Source: Candidatus Dormiibacterota bacterium (GTDB lineage: Bacteria > Chloroflexota > Dormibacteria > UBA8260 > Bog-877). Taken from it: a stretch of DNA of 8,904 nucleotides. The stretch spans positions 2,758 through 11,661 of the forward strand of contig PLTL01000387.1 in the NCBI GenBank assembly GCA_003164475.1, in the 5' to 3' direction. Under the pieces are notes generated by a model that saw only the letters and a program-made list of their open reading frames with translations, did no database searches and had not been told where the DNA came from. The position numbers were made by a program, and so were the translations under genes. Shown here in pieces: positions 1 through 6,550 of this stretch (positions are counted from its first letter, which is position 1; each line of letters starts with the position of its first letter).

Positions 1-972
1 GAGGAGGACCTGATCCCCCGCGAGCAGGTGGTGGTCACCCTCACCCACCGGGGCTACATAAAGCGGACCTCTGCCACCGACTACCGCTCCCAGCGGCGGG
101 GGGGCAAGGGGGTGGTCGGGGCCAAGCGTGTGGGCGAAGGAGACTACGTGGAGCACCTCCAGGTCGCTTCGACCCACTCGGACATGCTGTTCTTCACCAA
201 CCGGGGCAGGGTCTTCCGGCTCCGCACCCACGAGGTCCCCGATGTCTCGCGGCAGGCCAAGGGCACCGCCGTGATCAATCTGCTGGAGTTGGATCAGGGT
301 GAGCGGGTCACCTCGATGCTCTCGGTGGACGCCTACTCCGACGAGACCTACATGGTGATGGCGACGCTGAGGGGGCACGTCAAGAAGACCCCCGCCGCCG
401 CCTACGCGTCAGTACGGCGCAACGGCCTGATCGCCATGAGCCTGAGCGAGGCGGACGAGCTGAACTGGGTCAGGGTAAGTACCGGCGGCGACCAGGTTCT
501 GCTCGTGACCCGCCGCGGGAAGGCGCTCAGGTTCAGCGAGAAGCAGGTCCGGCCCATGGGCCGCGACACCCAGGGCGTCACCGCGGTGCGGCTGCTGGCA
601 GGCGACATGGTCGCCGGGGTGGACATCGTGCGGCCTGACGGATACGTGCTGGTGGTGACCCAGAACGGGTACGGGAAGCTGACGCCGGTCGCCGACTACC
701 CGGTCAAGAGCCGCGCCATCCAGGGCGTCTACACCCTCGACCAGCACGCCATCGCCAAGGTGGGGGAGATCGTGGGCATGCAGATCGTCGAGGACCTCTC
801 CGACGAGCTGATGCTGATCAGCGCCGGCGGTCAGATCATCCGCATCCCCCTGGAGGGGGTGAGGATCTCAGGGCGTCAGACCCGCGGCGTGATCCTGATG
901 AGACTCGATGACGGGGACCTGGTCGGCTCGATCGCCGGCGTCGCCCCGCCCGGCGACCTCGAGGAGCAGTAG
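1..972 (+). CDS. gyrA: DNA gyrase subunit A, C-terminal part (5' truncated by window edge)
   Basis: GyrA is the DNA-cleaving and DNA-wrapping subunit of gyrase, the ATP-dependent type II topoisomerase that introduces negative supercoils. The frame is open from base 1 with no start, so the N-terminal winged-helix, tower and active-site tyrosine region lies outside the window. About 323 codons remain. They hold the C-terminal beta-propeller: six repeats of about 48-50 residues, each with a pattern like TxRGxxxR followed by a G-containing strand. The GyrA box QRRGGKG (bases 91-111) lies in the first blade; this motif is needed for DNA wrapping and separates GyrA from ParC. The protein ends GDLEEQ with only a short acidic tail. 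All six blades appear intact. DedA follows after 40 nt in the same direction, which could be read through or independent. Identity is very secure; only the true start cannot be seen. Confidence 0.97.
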   Translation, partial: EEDLIPREQVVVTLTHRGYIKRTSATDYRSQRRGGKGVVGAKRVGEGDYVEHLQVASTHSDMLFFTNRGRVFRLRTHEVPDVSRQAKGTAVINLLELDQGERVTSMLSVDAYSDETYMVMATLRGHVKKTPAAAYASVRRNGLIAMSLSEADELNWVRVSTGGDQVLLVTRRGKALRFSEKQVRPMGRDTQGVTAVRLLAGDMVAGVDIVRPDGYVLVVTQNGYGKLTPVADYPVKSRAIQGVYTLDQHAIAKVGEIVGMQIVEDLSDELMLISAGGQIIRIPLEGVRISGRQTRGVILMRLDDGDLVGSIAGVAPPGDLEEQ

Positions 973-1012
973 CTTTCCCGCCGGCTCCACTGGCCCTCAC
1001 CGGTAGGCTGCG

Positions 1013-1630
1013 GTGAGCCACATCCTCTTCCAGCTCGACCACCTCCCGGCGGTCGGGATATACGCCTTCCTGGTGATCTGGCTGGCGGCGGAGTCGGTCG
1101 GCGTGCCACTGCCGGACGAGGCGGTGTTGCTGGCGGTGGGCTTCCTGGCCCACAAGGGCTCCGTTCAGCTGGCTCCCGCGGTCGCCTGTTCGGTGCTGGG
1201 GGCCGCGATCGGGTCCAGCGTCTCCTACACCCTGGGACTGCGGCTGGGGAGGCCGGTGGTGGCCCGGATCGCGAGACGGATGGGGATCCACCCAGCGCGG
1301 CTGGAGCGTGCCGAGGCGTGGATGCGGCGCCGCGGCGGTATCGGCGTGTTCCTGACCAGGGTGGTGCCGATCGCCCGCAACGTGGCCTCGTACGCGGCTG
1401 GGATCGCCAGCATCCCCGAGAAGATCTTCTACCCGGCCATGCTCAGCGGCTCGCTGGTGTGGTGCGTCACGGTGCTTTCGCTGGGAGACACCCTCGGCGC
1501 CCACTACCGGGAGATCCTTCGGGTCGGGGGCACCGCTCTCCTAGTCGCCGTCGGGCTGGCGGTCGTCGCCGTGGTCGCCTGGCTGACCTGGTCCCGGCTC
1601 CGAAGCCGCGGGAGCGGTTCCCCCAGCTGA
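1013..1630 (+). CDS. DedA family (VTT domain) inner-membrane protein
   Basis: This is a 205-residue membrane protein of the DedA/SNARE-associated (VTT) family. Members are needed for membrane homeostasis, and some are flippases that recycle undecaprenyl phosphate or phosphatidylethanolamine; the substrate here cannot be told. Family signatures are visible: an N-terminal hydrophobic stretch (about 12-28) leading into ESVGVPLPDEAVLL with E27, P32, P34 and E36; a second hydrophobic helix (about 54-78); the re-entrant-loop motif FLTRVVPIAR with R116, P119 and R122 followed by AAG (128-130); and two further hydrophobic segments (about 138-158 and 172-192). The length matches the family. The GTG start is chosen because GGTAGG (1002-1007) lies 5 nt upstream and the protein begins in register with family members. 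It is downstream of gyrA by 40 nt and upstream of the aminopeptidase by about 66 nt, all on one strand. Confidence 0.9.
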   Translation: MSHILFQLDHLPAVGIYAFLVIWLAAESVGVPLPDEAVLLAVGFLAHKGSVQLAPAVACSVLGAAIGSSVSYTLGLRLGRPVVARIARRMGIHPARLERAEAWMRRRGGIGVFLTRVVPIARNVASYAAGIASIPEKIFYPAMLSGSLVWCVTVLSLGDTLGAHYREILRVGGTALLVAVGLAVVAVVAWLTWSRLRSRGSGSPS

Positions 1631-1683
1631 GTGGCCTGATCCGCTGGTCCCAGCCGCTCCGAGCCTTGACGGGGCTCCTCTGC

Positions 1684-1689
1684 CACAAT
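1684..1689 (+). promoter_or_regulatory. Candidate -10 element for a leaderless aminopeptidase mRNA
   Basis: CACAAT keeps the two most conserved -10 bases (A at position 2, T at position 6) and lies 7 nt before the ATG at 1697. A TTGACG hexamer at 1666-1671 is only 12 nt upstream, too close to be a normal -35. The call rests mainly on the same spacing recurring before 3569 and 3773. It overlaps the alternative ATG at 1688, so only one interpretation can hold. Confidence 0.3.
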
Positions 1690-1696
1690 GCTGCCC

Positions 1697-3037
1697 ATGG
1701 CAGAGTCGCGCACAGTAAACGAGGCGGAGGGGCTGATCGAGTTCATTGACGCCTCGCCCTCCCCCTACCACGCCTGCAGCCGGGCGGCCGAAATGCTGCA
1801 GAGGGTCGGCTTCAGCCAGCTGGAGGCGACAGCCGAGTGGCCGGAGGGGGGCAGCCACTATGTGTCCCACGGTGGCACCCTCATCGCCTGGTCGACTCCC
1901 CGGCGTCTCGCTCCCAGCTCTGGCTTCCGGATGGTCGTGGCGCACACCGACAGCCCCAACCTTCGGATTCGGCCCCAACCTGACCTCACCGCGCAGGGGT
2001 TCCGGCAGATCGCCGTCGACGTCTACGGCGGGGCGCTGCTCAACTCCTGGCTGGACCGGGACCTTGGCATCTCAGGCCGGGTGGTGATCTCAACCTCCGC
2101 CGGCCATGAGGTCCGGCTGTTGCGGGTCGGCCGCCCGATCCTCCGGATTCCCCAGCTGGCTCCCCACCTCGGTCGTGAGGTCCACACGGAAGGGGTTCGG
2201 ATCAATGCCCAGACGCAGCTGGTTCCGATCTGGGCGCTCGACCGCAGCCCAGCGCCCACCTTCTCGGACTTCCTCGCGGAGGAGATCCAGGTCGATCCCA
2301 AGCAGGTCCTCAGCTGGGAGCTGATGGCCCACGACCTGGTGCCGGCTTCGCTCGTCGGGGTCCGCCGGGAGTTCATCAGCGCGCCCCGGCTCGACAACCT
2401 GGGGTCGACATACGCCGCCACGCGGGCGCTGGCCGAGCATGCGGGAGGGGCCGAGAGTGGAGCCCAAGTGGCCGTGATCTGCCTGTTTGATCACGAGGAG
2501 GTGGGCAGCCGAAGCTCCTCCGGTGCTGCCAGCAGCCTGCTGGGAGCGGTGCTGGAGAGGATCGTCATGGCCCAGGGGGGAGGCCGCGACGACTACCTTC
2601 GAGCCCTGGCGGGGACGATCTGTGTCTCCGCGGACATGACCCACGCGGTCAACCCGAACTACCCGGAGCGATCCGAGCCAGGGCACCCGGTCAGGCTCAA
2701 CCAGGGGCCCGCGATCAAGGTCAACGTCGGCCTGCGCTATGCCACCGACGCCCTGGGGGCGGCCGCCTTCACCGCCGCGGCCGATCGAGCTGGGGTCCCG
2801 GTGCAGCGCTACGTGGCCCGGGGCGACATCCCCTGCGGCAGCACCCTCGGCCCGATCATCGCGGCCCAACTGGGAGTCGACACCGTGGACGTGGGCATGT
2901 CCCAGCTGGCCATGCACTCGGCCCGCGAGCTCTGTGGCGCCGAGGACCCCGGTTACATGGTCCGGGCGATGTCGGCGTTCCTGGGCCCTGACCAACCGAG
3001 GCGGAGTCTGCCGGAGGCCCGAGCTTCCGGCCTATAG
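1697..3037 (+). CDS. apeB: M18 family aspartyl-type aminopeptidase
   Basis: This is a dinuclear zinc aminopeptidase of family M18 (relatives: human DNPEP, yeast Ape1, bacterial ApeB). These are cytosolic dodecamers removing N-terminal residues, often acidic ones, from peptides. With the ATG at 1697 it has 446 residues, normal for the family. All metal and catalytic residues are visible: H83 in AHTDSP, D233 in RLDN, the pair E267-E268 in DHEEVGS, D313 in SADMTHAVNPNY and H407 in AMHS. The N-terminus GLIEFIDASPSPYHA is also typical. Another in-frame ATG lies at 1688 (three codons longer, 449 residues). Neither has a good Shine-Dalgarno sequence. I prefer 1697 because CACAAT (1684-1689) sits 7 nt before it, the spacing expected of a leaderless transcript. 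The gene ends 10 nt from the convergent stress-protein gene. The symbol follows the family name and specificity is unproven. Confidence 0.95.
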   Translation: MAESRTVNEAEGLIEFIDASPSPYHACSRAAEMLQRVGFSQLEATAEWPEGGSHYVSHGGTLIAWSTPRRLAPSSGFRMVVAHTDSPNLRIRPQPDLTAQGFRQIAVDVYGGALLNSWLDRDLGISGRVVISTSAGHEVRLLRVGRPILRIPQLAPHLGREVHTEGVRINAQTQLVPIWALDRSPAPTFSDFLAEEIQVDPKQVLSWELMAHDLVPASLVGVRREFISAPRLDNLGSTYAATRALAEHAGGAESGAQVAVICLFDHEEVGSRSSSGAASSLLGAVLERIVMAQGGGRDDYLRALAGTICVSADMTHAVNPNYPERSEPGHPVRLNQGPAIKVNVGLRYATDALGAAAFTAAADRAGVPVQRYVARGDIPCGSTLGPIIAAQLGVDTVDVGMSQLAMHSARELCGAEDPGYMVRAMSAFLGPDQPRRSLPEARASGL

Positions 3038-3047
3038 CCCCCTCCCC

Positions 3048-3569
3048 TCAGGAGGAGGCGCCCGGCTCCGTGGAGGGCGCCTCGGGCATGGCCTGGCGGA
3101 TCAGGATCAGGCGACATTGGGCGTGGCTGAGCAGGTCCGACGCCGCCCGGTCGAGACTGAACTCACCGAAGCGTGGCTTGAGCTCGAGGCCCACCACCAT
3201 TAGGTCGGCGCCCCAGCGCCTGGCCTCGTCCACCACCGCGGGCCCTGCCTCCCGTGCCTGAAGCACGGTGGTCTGCACCTTGGTGCCGAGCTTCGCCGCG
3301 ACCAGCTCCATCTCGGCCAGCATCTCCTCGGCGCGACCCAGCTCGTCGCCGAGGCTGGCCGAGAGAGGCAGACTTCGGGCCACCTCAAGGACGGTGATCA
3401 CCAGGATGTCGGCCTTCGACGGTTGAGCCAGCCGGCAGGCCGCCCTCAGCGCGTCCTTGTCGCAGACGTCGCCGCGCACCGGCACCACGATGCGATGCGG
3501 CGAGAGGATGCTCTCGTGCTCGGGTCCGTCGTCGCCGCTCGGTTTGCCTCGGAAGAAGCGGGAAGCCAT
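3048..3569 (-). CDS. Universal stress protein (UspA fold), probably not ATP-binding
   Basis: This is a 173-residue protein with one UspA domain (about residues 25-160): a first strand HRIVVPVRGD, a middle region SKADILVITVLEV, then PAVVDEARRWGADLMVVGLE and a C-terminal strand CRLILIRQ. UspA proteins are cytosolic and act in stress survival or as regulatory partners of transporters. Two ATP-site features are absent: the Asp usually found after the first strand (VPVDG) is R32, and the GxxGx9G(S/T) loop is replaced by GLELKPRFGEFSLD (127-140). This fits the non-nucleotide-binding subclass. Three in-frame ATGs are possible (3587, 3578, 3569), none with a clear Shine-Dalgarno. I chose 3569 because GACAAT lies exactly 7 nt upstream, as at two other genes here. 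It is divergent from the RCK pair across 203 bp and convergent with the aminopeptidase. A role in potassium or osmotic control is inferred from that context alone. Confidence 0.85.
   Translation of the reverse strand: MASRFFRGKPSGDDGPEHESILSPHRIVVPVRGDVCDKDALRAACRLAQPSKADILVITVLEVARSLPLSASLGDELGRAEEMLAEMELVAAKLGTKVQTTVLQAREAGPAVVDEARRWGADLMVVGLELKPRFGEFSLDRAASDLLSHAQCRLILIRQAMPEAPSTEPGASS
3055..3083. other. 9-bp perfect hairpin at the convergent aminopeptidase/stress-protein junction
   Basis: GAGGCGCCC (3055-3063) and GGGCGCCTC (3075-3083) are exact inverted copies around an 11-nt loop. The hairpin begins 18 nt after the aminopeptidase stop and lies inside the last codons of the stress-protein gene. 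A GC-rich stem here could stop or slow transcription from the left, but no T-run follows on either strand, so it is not a classical intrinsic terminator. Confidence 0.5.
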
Positions 3570-3576
3570 CGCTGGC

Positions 3577-3582
3577 ATTGTC
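3577..3582 (-). promoter_or_regulatory. Candidate -10 element for a leaderless stress-protein mRNA
   Basis: Read on the minus strand this is GACAAT, 7 nt before the ATG at 3569. No TTGACA-like -35 is visible 16-18 nt further upstream. Support comes from the matching layout at 1684-1697 and 3760-3773. Confidence 0.3.
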
Positions 3583-3662
3583 GCCATTCGGGGCGACCGC
3601 CGGTGCCGGTGGGCAGGAGGGGAGCGTGGGACCGGGCACCCGGGACATCCGGGAACCGATTC

Positions 3663-3714
3663 GGACCGGTCCCGGTTTTCGAAGTCCTGGGCATGCATGG
3701 AATCGGGCCATGCC
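3663..3714. other. Palindromes in the divergent stress-protein/RCK region
   Basis: The 203-bp region between the two divergent start codons (3570-3772) holds several short symmetric sequences: a perfect 10-bp palindrome GGACCGGTCC (3663-3672), TTCGAA (3678-3683), and an inverted repeat GGCATG/CATGCC (3690-3695 and 3709-3714) enclosing CATGG/CCATG. They sit 50-110 bp before the RCK start and could bind a dimeric regulator shared by both genes. In DNA this GC-rich, short palindromes also occur by chance, so function is open. I see no gene in this region. Confidence 0.3.
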
Positions 3715-3759
3715 AAGGCGCGCGTGGCGGTCGCGGCAGAGGTCACCTGCGAACGCGGA

Positions 3760-3765
3760 TATACT
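3760..3765 (+). promoter_or_regulatory. -10 box for the first RCK gene, leaderless transcript
   Basis: TATACT is one base from the consensus TATAAT and stands out in a very GC-rich region. It lies 7 nt before the GTG at 3773, so transcription would start at or beside the start codon. No clear -35 is seen at 16-18 nt upstream. Confidence 0.6.
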
Positions 3766-3772
3766 CGCGGAA

Positions 3773-4234
3773 GTGAAGGTCCTGATCGTGGGCTGCGGCC
3801 GGGTAGGGTCAACCCTGGCCCGCGAGATGGCCCGCGACGGCCACGACGTCTCCATCGTTGATGTCTCGCGCCGGGCTTTCGATCGCCTTGGCCCGGACTT
3901 CCCCGGCAGGGTGATCCTGGGCAGTGGTATCGACCAGGAGGTGCTCGACCAGGCCGGCGCCGGTAAGGCGGACTGCTTCATCTCAGTCACCAACGGCGAC
4001 AACCGCAACCTCATGTCCGCCCAGGTGGCCAAGGAGATCTTCAAGATCCCCAAGGTGATGACCCGGGTCTACGACCCGATCAGGGAGCGGGTGTACCGGG
4101 AGATGGGCTTGTACACCTACTGTCCGACGGTCATCGGCGCCGCCATCGCCCGGAGCTACTTCGACGCTGGTGCGGGCGAGGCAGACCGGGCCCGTCACGC
4201 GGTCACCGCCTCGGAGGCTTCCGGTGTTGCCTGA
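3773..4234 (+). CDS. TrkA-type NAD-binding protein with RCK_N domain only
   Basis: This is a 153-residue cytosolic regulatory subunit of the TrkA/RCK family, whose members bind NAD(H) or nucleotides and gate potassium channels or transporters. The N-terminus KVLIVGCGRVGS carries the Rossmann GxGxxG (G7, G9, G12), with D30 at the end of strand 2 placed for the adenosine ribose. SVTNGDNRNLMSAQ and RVYDP are typical later motifs. The usual second half, an RCK_C domain of about 80 residues, is absent: the protein ends about 20 residues after the Rossmann fold, and the next gene starts at once with its own Rossmann domain, so this is not a frameshift of a longer gene. The GTG start is set by family alignment and by the -10 box 7 nt upstream. 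It overlaps the next gene by 11 nt, so the two are surely cotranscribed and probably form a hetero-oligomer. It resembles the paired CeoB/CeoC layout of actinobacteria, with one shortened member. Confidence 0.9.
   Translation: MKVLIVGCGRVGSTLAREMARDGHDVSIVDVSRRAFDRLGPDFPGRVILGSGIDQEVLDQAGAGKADCFISVTNGDNRNLMSAQVAKEIFKIPKVMTRVYDPIRERVYREMGLYTYCPTVIGAAIARSYFDAGAGEADRARHAVTASEASGVA
4213..4217 (+). promoter_or_regulatory. Shine-Dalgarno site for the second RCK gene
   Basis: GGAGG lies inside the 3' end of the first RCK gene, 6 nt before the GTG at 4224 and 9 nt before a TTG at 4227. It decides the start and excludes the longer upstream open frame. It also suggests translational coupling of the two genes. 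Confidence 0.7.
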
Positions 4235-4910
4235 CCGCCCCCCCTACATCATCGTGATCGGAGCCGGCAAGGTCGGCTTCTACCTCAGCCGGCACCTGCT
4301 GGCAGCAGGCTACGAGGTCGCCCTGGTCGAGAAGGACCCGGCCCGTTCCTCCTTGGTGGCTGCGCAGCTGGGCAGCTGCGCCTGCCTGGTGGGTGATGGC
4401 GACGAGATGGCCTTCCTAGCCACCACCGGCATCGAGCGGGCCGACGTGGTGGCCGCGGTCACCGGCGACGACGAGGACAACCTCATCGCCTGCCAGCTGG
4501 CCAAGCTCCAGTTCAAGGTTCCCCGGACCATCGCCCGGGTCAACAACCCCGGAAACGTGCAGATGTTCCACCGGCTGGGGGTGGACGTCGCGGTGTCCGC
4601 CACCGAGCTCATCCTGGGGGTCATCGAGACTGGGATGGCCAGCCACGAAGACGTGCTCGAGATGCCCATCGGCGGCAGCGAGTCGGCGGTGGTCAGGGTG
4701 ACGGTGCCGGTGGGGAAGGCGGTGGGTCGGCAGGCGGTGGAGATCGCCGCCCTGGCGAGCGAGCGTCTGCTGCTGATCGTCCGGGATGGCCATGAGGTCC
4801 CACTAGACACCCTGCTTGAGGCCGGCGATCAGGTCCTGTTGTTCACTGAGCGGCCGGCCTCGGACTTCATGCTCGAGGCGTCGGACCTGCTCACTCCCGC
4901 GGTCCGCTGA
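4224..4910 (+). CDS. TrkA-type potassium transport regulator with RCK_N and RCK_C
   Basis: This is a 228-residue cytosolic RCK protein of normal full length. Residues 8-125 form the NAD-binding Rossmann domain: IIVIGAGKVG (G13, G15, G18), acidic E36 after strand 2, GDDEDNL (81-87) and ARVNNP (104-109). Residues from about 147 to 210 match the RCK_C regulatory domain, which in relatives binds ligands or ions and transmits the state to the membrane subunit. The start is GTG 4224, 6 nt after GGAGG; TTG 4227 would be one codon shorter. It overlaps the first RCK gene by 11 nt. No potassium channel, TrkH or APC-type permease is in the window, so the membrane partner must be encoded elsewhere or beyond the edge. 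The 3' end overlaps the convergent M20 gene by 20 bp. Confidence 0.93.
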   Translation: MLPDRPPYIIVIGAGKVGFYLSRHLLAAGYEVALVEKDPARSSLVAAQLGSCACLVGDGDEMAFLATTGIERADVVAAVTGDDEDNLIACQLAKLQFKVPRTIARVNNPGNVQMFHRLGVDVAVSATELILGVIETGMASHEDVLEMPIGGSESAVVRVTVPVGKAVGRQAVEIAALASERLLLIVRDGHEVPLDTLLEAGDQVLLFTERPASDFMLEASDLLTPAVR

Positions 4911-6294
4911 GTCCTTCCTTCCCCATCTGACCGTACCGCTCCCAGAGCCGCCCTACCGCCTCCATCCCGCGGTACAGCTGGGCCAGGGCCACCCTCTCAT
5001 TGGGCGCGTGAAAGTGATCACCGGGCAGGGTCACCCCGAAGAGCACGCAGGGCACACCCAGCTCCTCGGCAATCGCCGTCACGGGCGGGATGCTGCCGCC
5101 CTCGCGGATGAAGACCGGTCTCCTTCCCCAGACCTGCGCCACCACGTCCGCCGCCGCCTCCACCGCCGGGTGGTTGGACGCGGTGAGGGCCCAGCGCCCT
5201 GACGAGATCATGGAGAACTCGACGGTCACGCCCGGAGGCGCGATCCGGCGCAGGTAGTCGCCCACGACCCGGTTGACCCGGTCCGGATCCTGGTTGGGGA
5301 CCAACCGCGAGGAGAGCTTGGCTCCGGCTTTGGCGGGGATCACCGTCTTGGCGCCCTCACCCTGGTAACCGCCCCAGATCCCACAGATCTCCATGGTTGG
5401 GCGGATCGTCCGGCGTTCCAGGGTGGTGTATCCAGCCTCTCCTCCAGCCACCGCTCCTGCCTCAGCCACGAACCCGGCCTCGTCGAAAGGGACCGCTCCC
5501 AGCTCGGCCCGTTCGGCCGCATCCAGCTCGTGGACATCGTCGTAGAAGCCGGGCACGGAGACGCGCCCGTCAGCGCCGTGAAGCTTGGCCAGCATCTCCG
5601 CCAGGACCGTGATGGGATTAAGGACAGCTCCCCCGTAGACGCCGGAGTGGAGGTCCGTAGCGGCTGCCCTGACCTGGATCTCCCAGTAATCGAGACCGCG
5701 CAGCCCGACCGTGAGCGCCGGGTGGTCCTCGGCCAGCATTCCGGTGTCCGAGATCACCCCGACATCGGCGCGGAGTCGGTCGCGATGGGCGATCAGCATC
5801 TCTTGGAAGTGCTCGGAGCCGTCCTCCTCCTCCCCCTCCGCGATCAGCTTGAGGTTGATGGGAAGCCGTCCCCGGGCGTCCAGGTATCCCCGCAGCGCTT
5901 CCAGGTGCATCACGATGTGCCCTTTGTCATCGGCGGTGCCTCGACCGAGCAGGAGGCCGTCGCGCTCCAGCGCCTCGAACGGGGCCTTCTCCCACTCGTC
6001 GACCGGGTCAACCGGCTGGACGTCGTGGTGCGCGTAGACGAGGACGGTAGGCAGGGCAGGGTCCTCGAGGCGCTCGGCGAAAACTGCCGGGTGTCCGCCG
6101 GTCTCCCAGACCTCGGCGACCGTGAAGCCGGCGCGCCCGGCCGCACGACGAAGGAACTCCGCCGAGCGACGCACGTCCCCGGCGCACTCCGGATCAGTGC
6201 TGACCGAGGGTATGGCCACCCACTCGGTCAGGCTCTCGACCAGCGGGCGCCGACGCCTGCGGATCGACTCCGCGAGGGCGTCGCCGGAGCTCAC
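4891..6294 (-). CDS. M20 family dipeptidase / metallohydrolase (carnosinase-like)
   Basis: This is a 467-residue cytosolic metallopeptidase of family M20 in the dipeptidase/CNDP-like branch, which cleaves dipeptides or similar amides with two zinc or manganese ions. The full ligand set is present: H89 and D91 in YAHHDVQP, bridging D122 in GRGTADDKG, general base E156 and ligand E157 in AEGEEEDGS, D183 in ISDTGM and H429 in HFHAPNE. H216 in TDLHSGVYGG is the conserved residue of the dimerisation (lid) domain, roughly 197-310. Length is typical. The start is GTG at 6294, with a G-rich but weak ribosome site just upstream. The gene lies 49 nt after the DUF5679 gene on the same strand with no clear terminator between, so cotranscription is plausible. 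Substrate is unknown: dipeptidase is likelier than acetylornithine or succinyl-diaminopimelate deacylase because of the HxDVQP and GDHFHAPNE forms. Confidence 0.94.
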   Translation of the reverse strand: MSSGDALAESIRRRRRPLVESLTEWVAIPSVSTDPECAGDVRRSAEFLRRAAGRAGFTVAEVWETGGHPAVFAERLEDPALPTVLVYAHHDVQPVDPVDEWEKAPFEALERDGLLLGRGTADDKGHIVMHLEALRGYLDARGRLPINLKLIAEGEEEDGSEHFQEMLIAHRDRLRADVGVISDTGMLAEDHPALTVGLRGLDYWEIQVRAAATDLHSGVYGGAVLNPITVLAEMLAKLHGADGRVSVPGFYDDVHELDAAERAELGAVPFDEAGFVAEAGAVAGGEAGYTTLERRTIRPTMEICGIWGGYQGEGAKTVIPAKAGAKLSSRLVPNQDPDRVNRVVGDYLRRIAPPGVTVEFSMISSGRWALTASNHPAVEAAADVVAQVWGRRPVFIREGGSIPPVTAIAEELGVPCVLFGVTLPGDHFHAPNERVALAQLYRGMEAVGRLWERYGQMGKEGLSGPRE

Positions 6295-6343
6295 CGGCCC
6301 CCGACGCTGACCAGCGCAGGCCCCGGTCCGCGCGAGACGAGTC

Positions 6344-6493
6344 TCAGACCGCCTTCCCGATCTTGAAGATCTTGGTGCCGCAGACGGGGCATGTGCCGGT
6401 CGTGGCCGGCTTCCCGTTCTTCAACTGCGTGGGCTGGGGGTCGGCGATCTCCCTCGCCGTCTTGCACTTCATGCAGAAGCCGGTAACGGGCAT
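6344..6493 (-). CDS. DUF5679 small zinc-ribbon protein
   Basis: This is a 49-residue basic protein with two CxxC pairs, C7-C10 (CMKC) and C35-C38 (CPVCGT), separated by 24 residues. That is the layout of a zinc ribbon, and together with LKNGKPATTG and the ending FKIGK it matches the DUF5679 family, found in high-GC and Chloroflexota-like bacteria and in archaea. The molecular role of the family is not known to me; nucleic-acid or protein binding is a guess. The ATG at 6493 is set by GGAGG (6503-6507 on the minus strand, 9 nt upstream) and by the family N-terminus. Longer in-frame starts would add unconserved residues. It has its own promoter about 60-85 bp upstream and precedes the M20 gene by 49 nt. 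Confidence 0.88.
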   Translation of the reverse strand: MPVTGFCMKCKTAREIADPQPTQLKNGKPATTGTCPVCGTKIFKIGKAV

Positions 6494-6550
6494 CTTGATA
6501 CCCCTCCACTTGAGCGTGGGCCCGAACACGGTGGCCGGGCGGTCAGCCGC

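Noticed and set aside
1666..1689. TTGACG and CACAAT as a standard -35/-10 promoter before the aminopeptidase
   Set aside because: The spacer is only 12 nt where 16-18 is needed; only the -10 part is kept as a weak candidate. TTGACG also sits in the loop of a small GAGCC/GGCTC hairpin.
2090..2995. 301-codon open frame on the minus strand opposite the aminopeptidase
   Set aside because: It lies fully antisense to a gene with all catalytic motifs, is rich in Arg, Gly, His and Pro as expected from GC-rich shadow frames, and shows no domain.
3578..3772. N-terminal extension of the first RCK protein in the same frame
   Set aside because: The frame stays open upstream of 3773, but the extra 65 residues are unlike the family, would contain the -10 box and most of the divergent region, and have no ribosome site.
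5530..6366. 278-codon plus-strand open frame opposite the M20 gene
   Set aside because: Antisense to a complete, well-conserved M20 peptidase; composition is that of a shadow frame.
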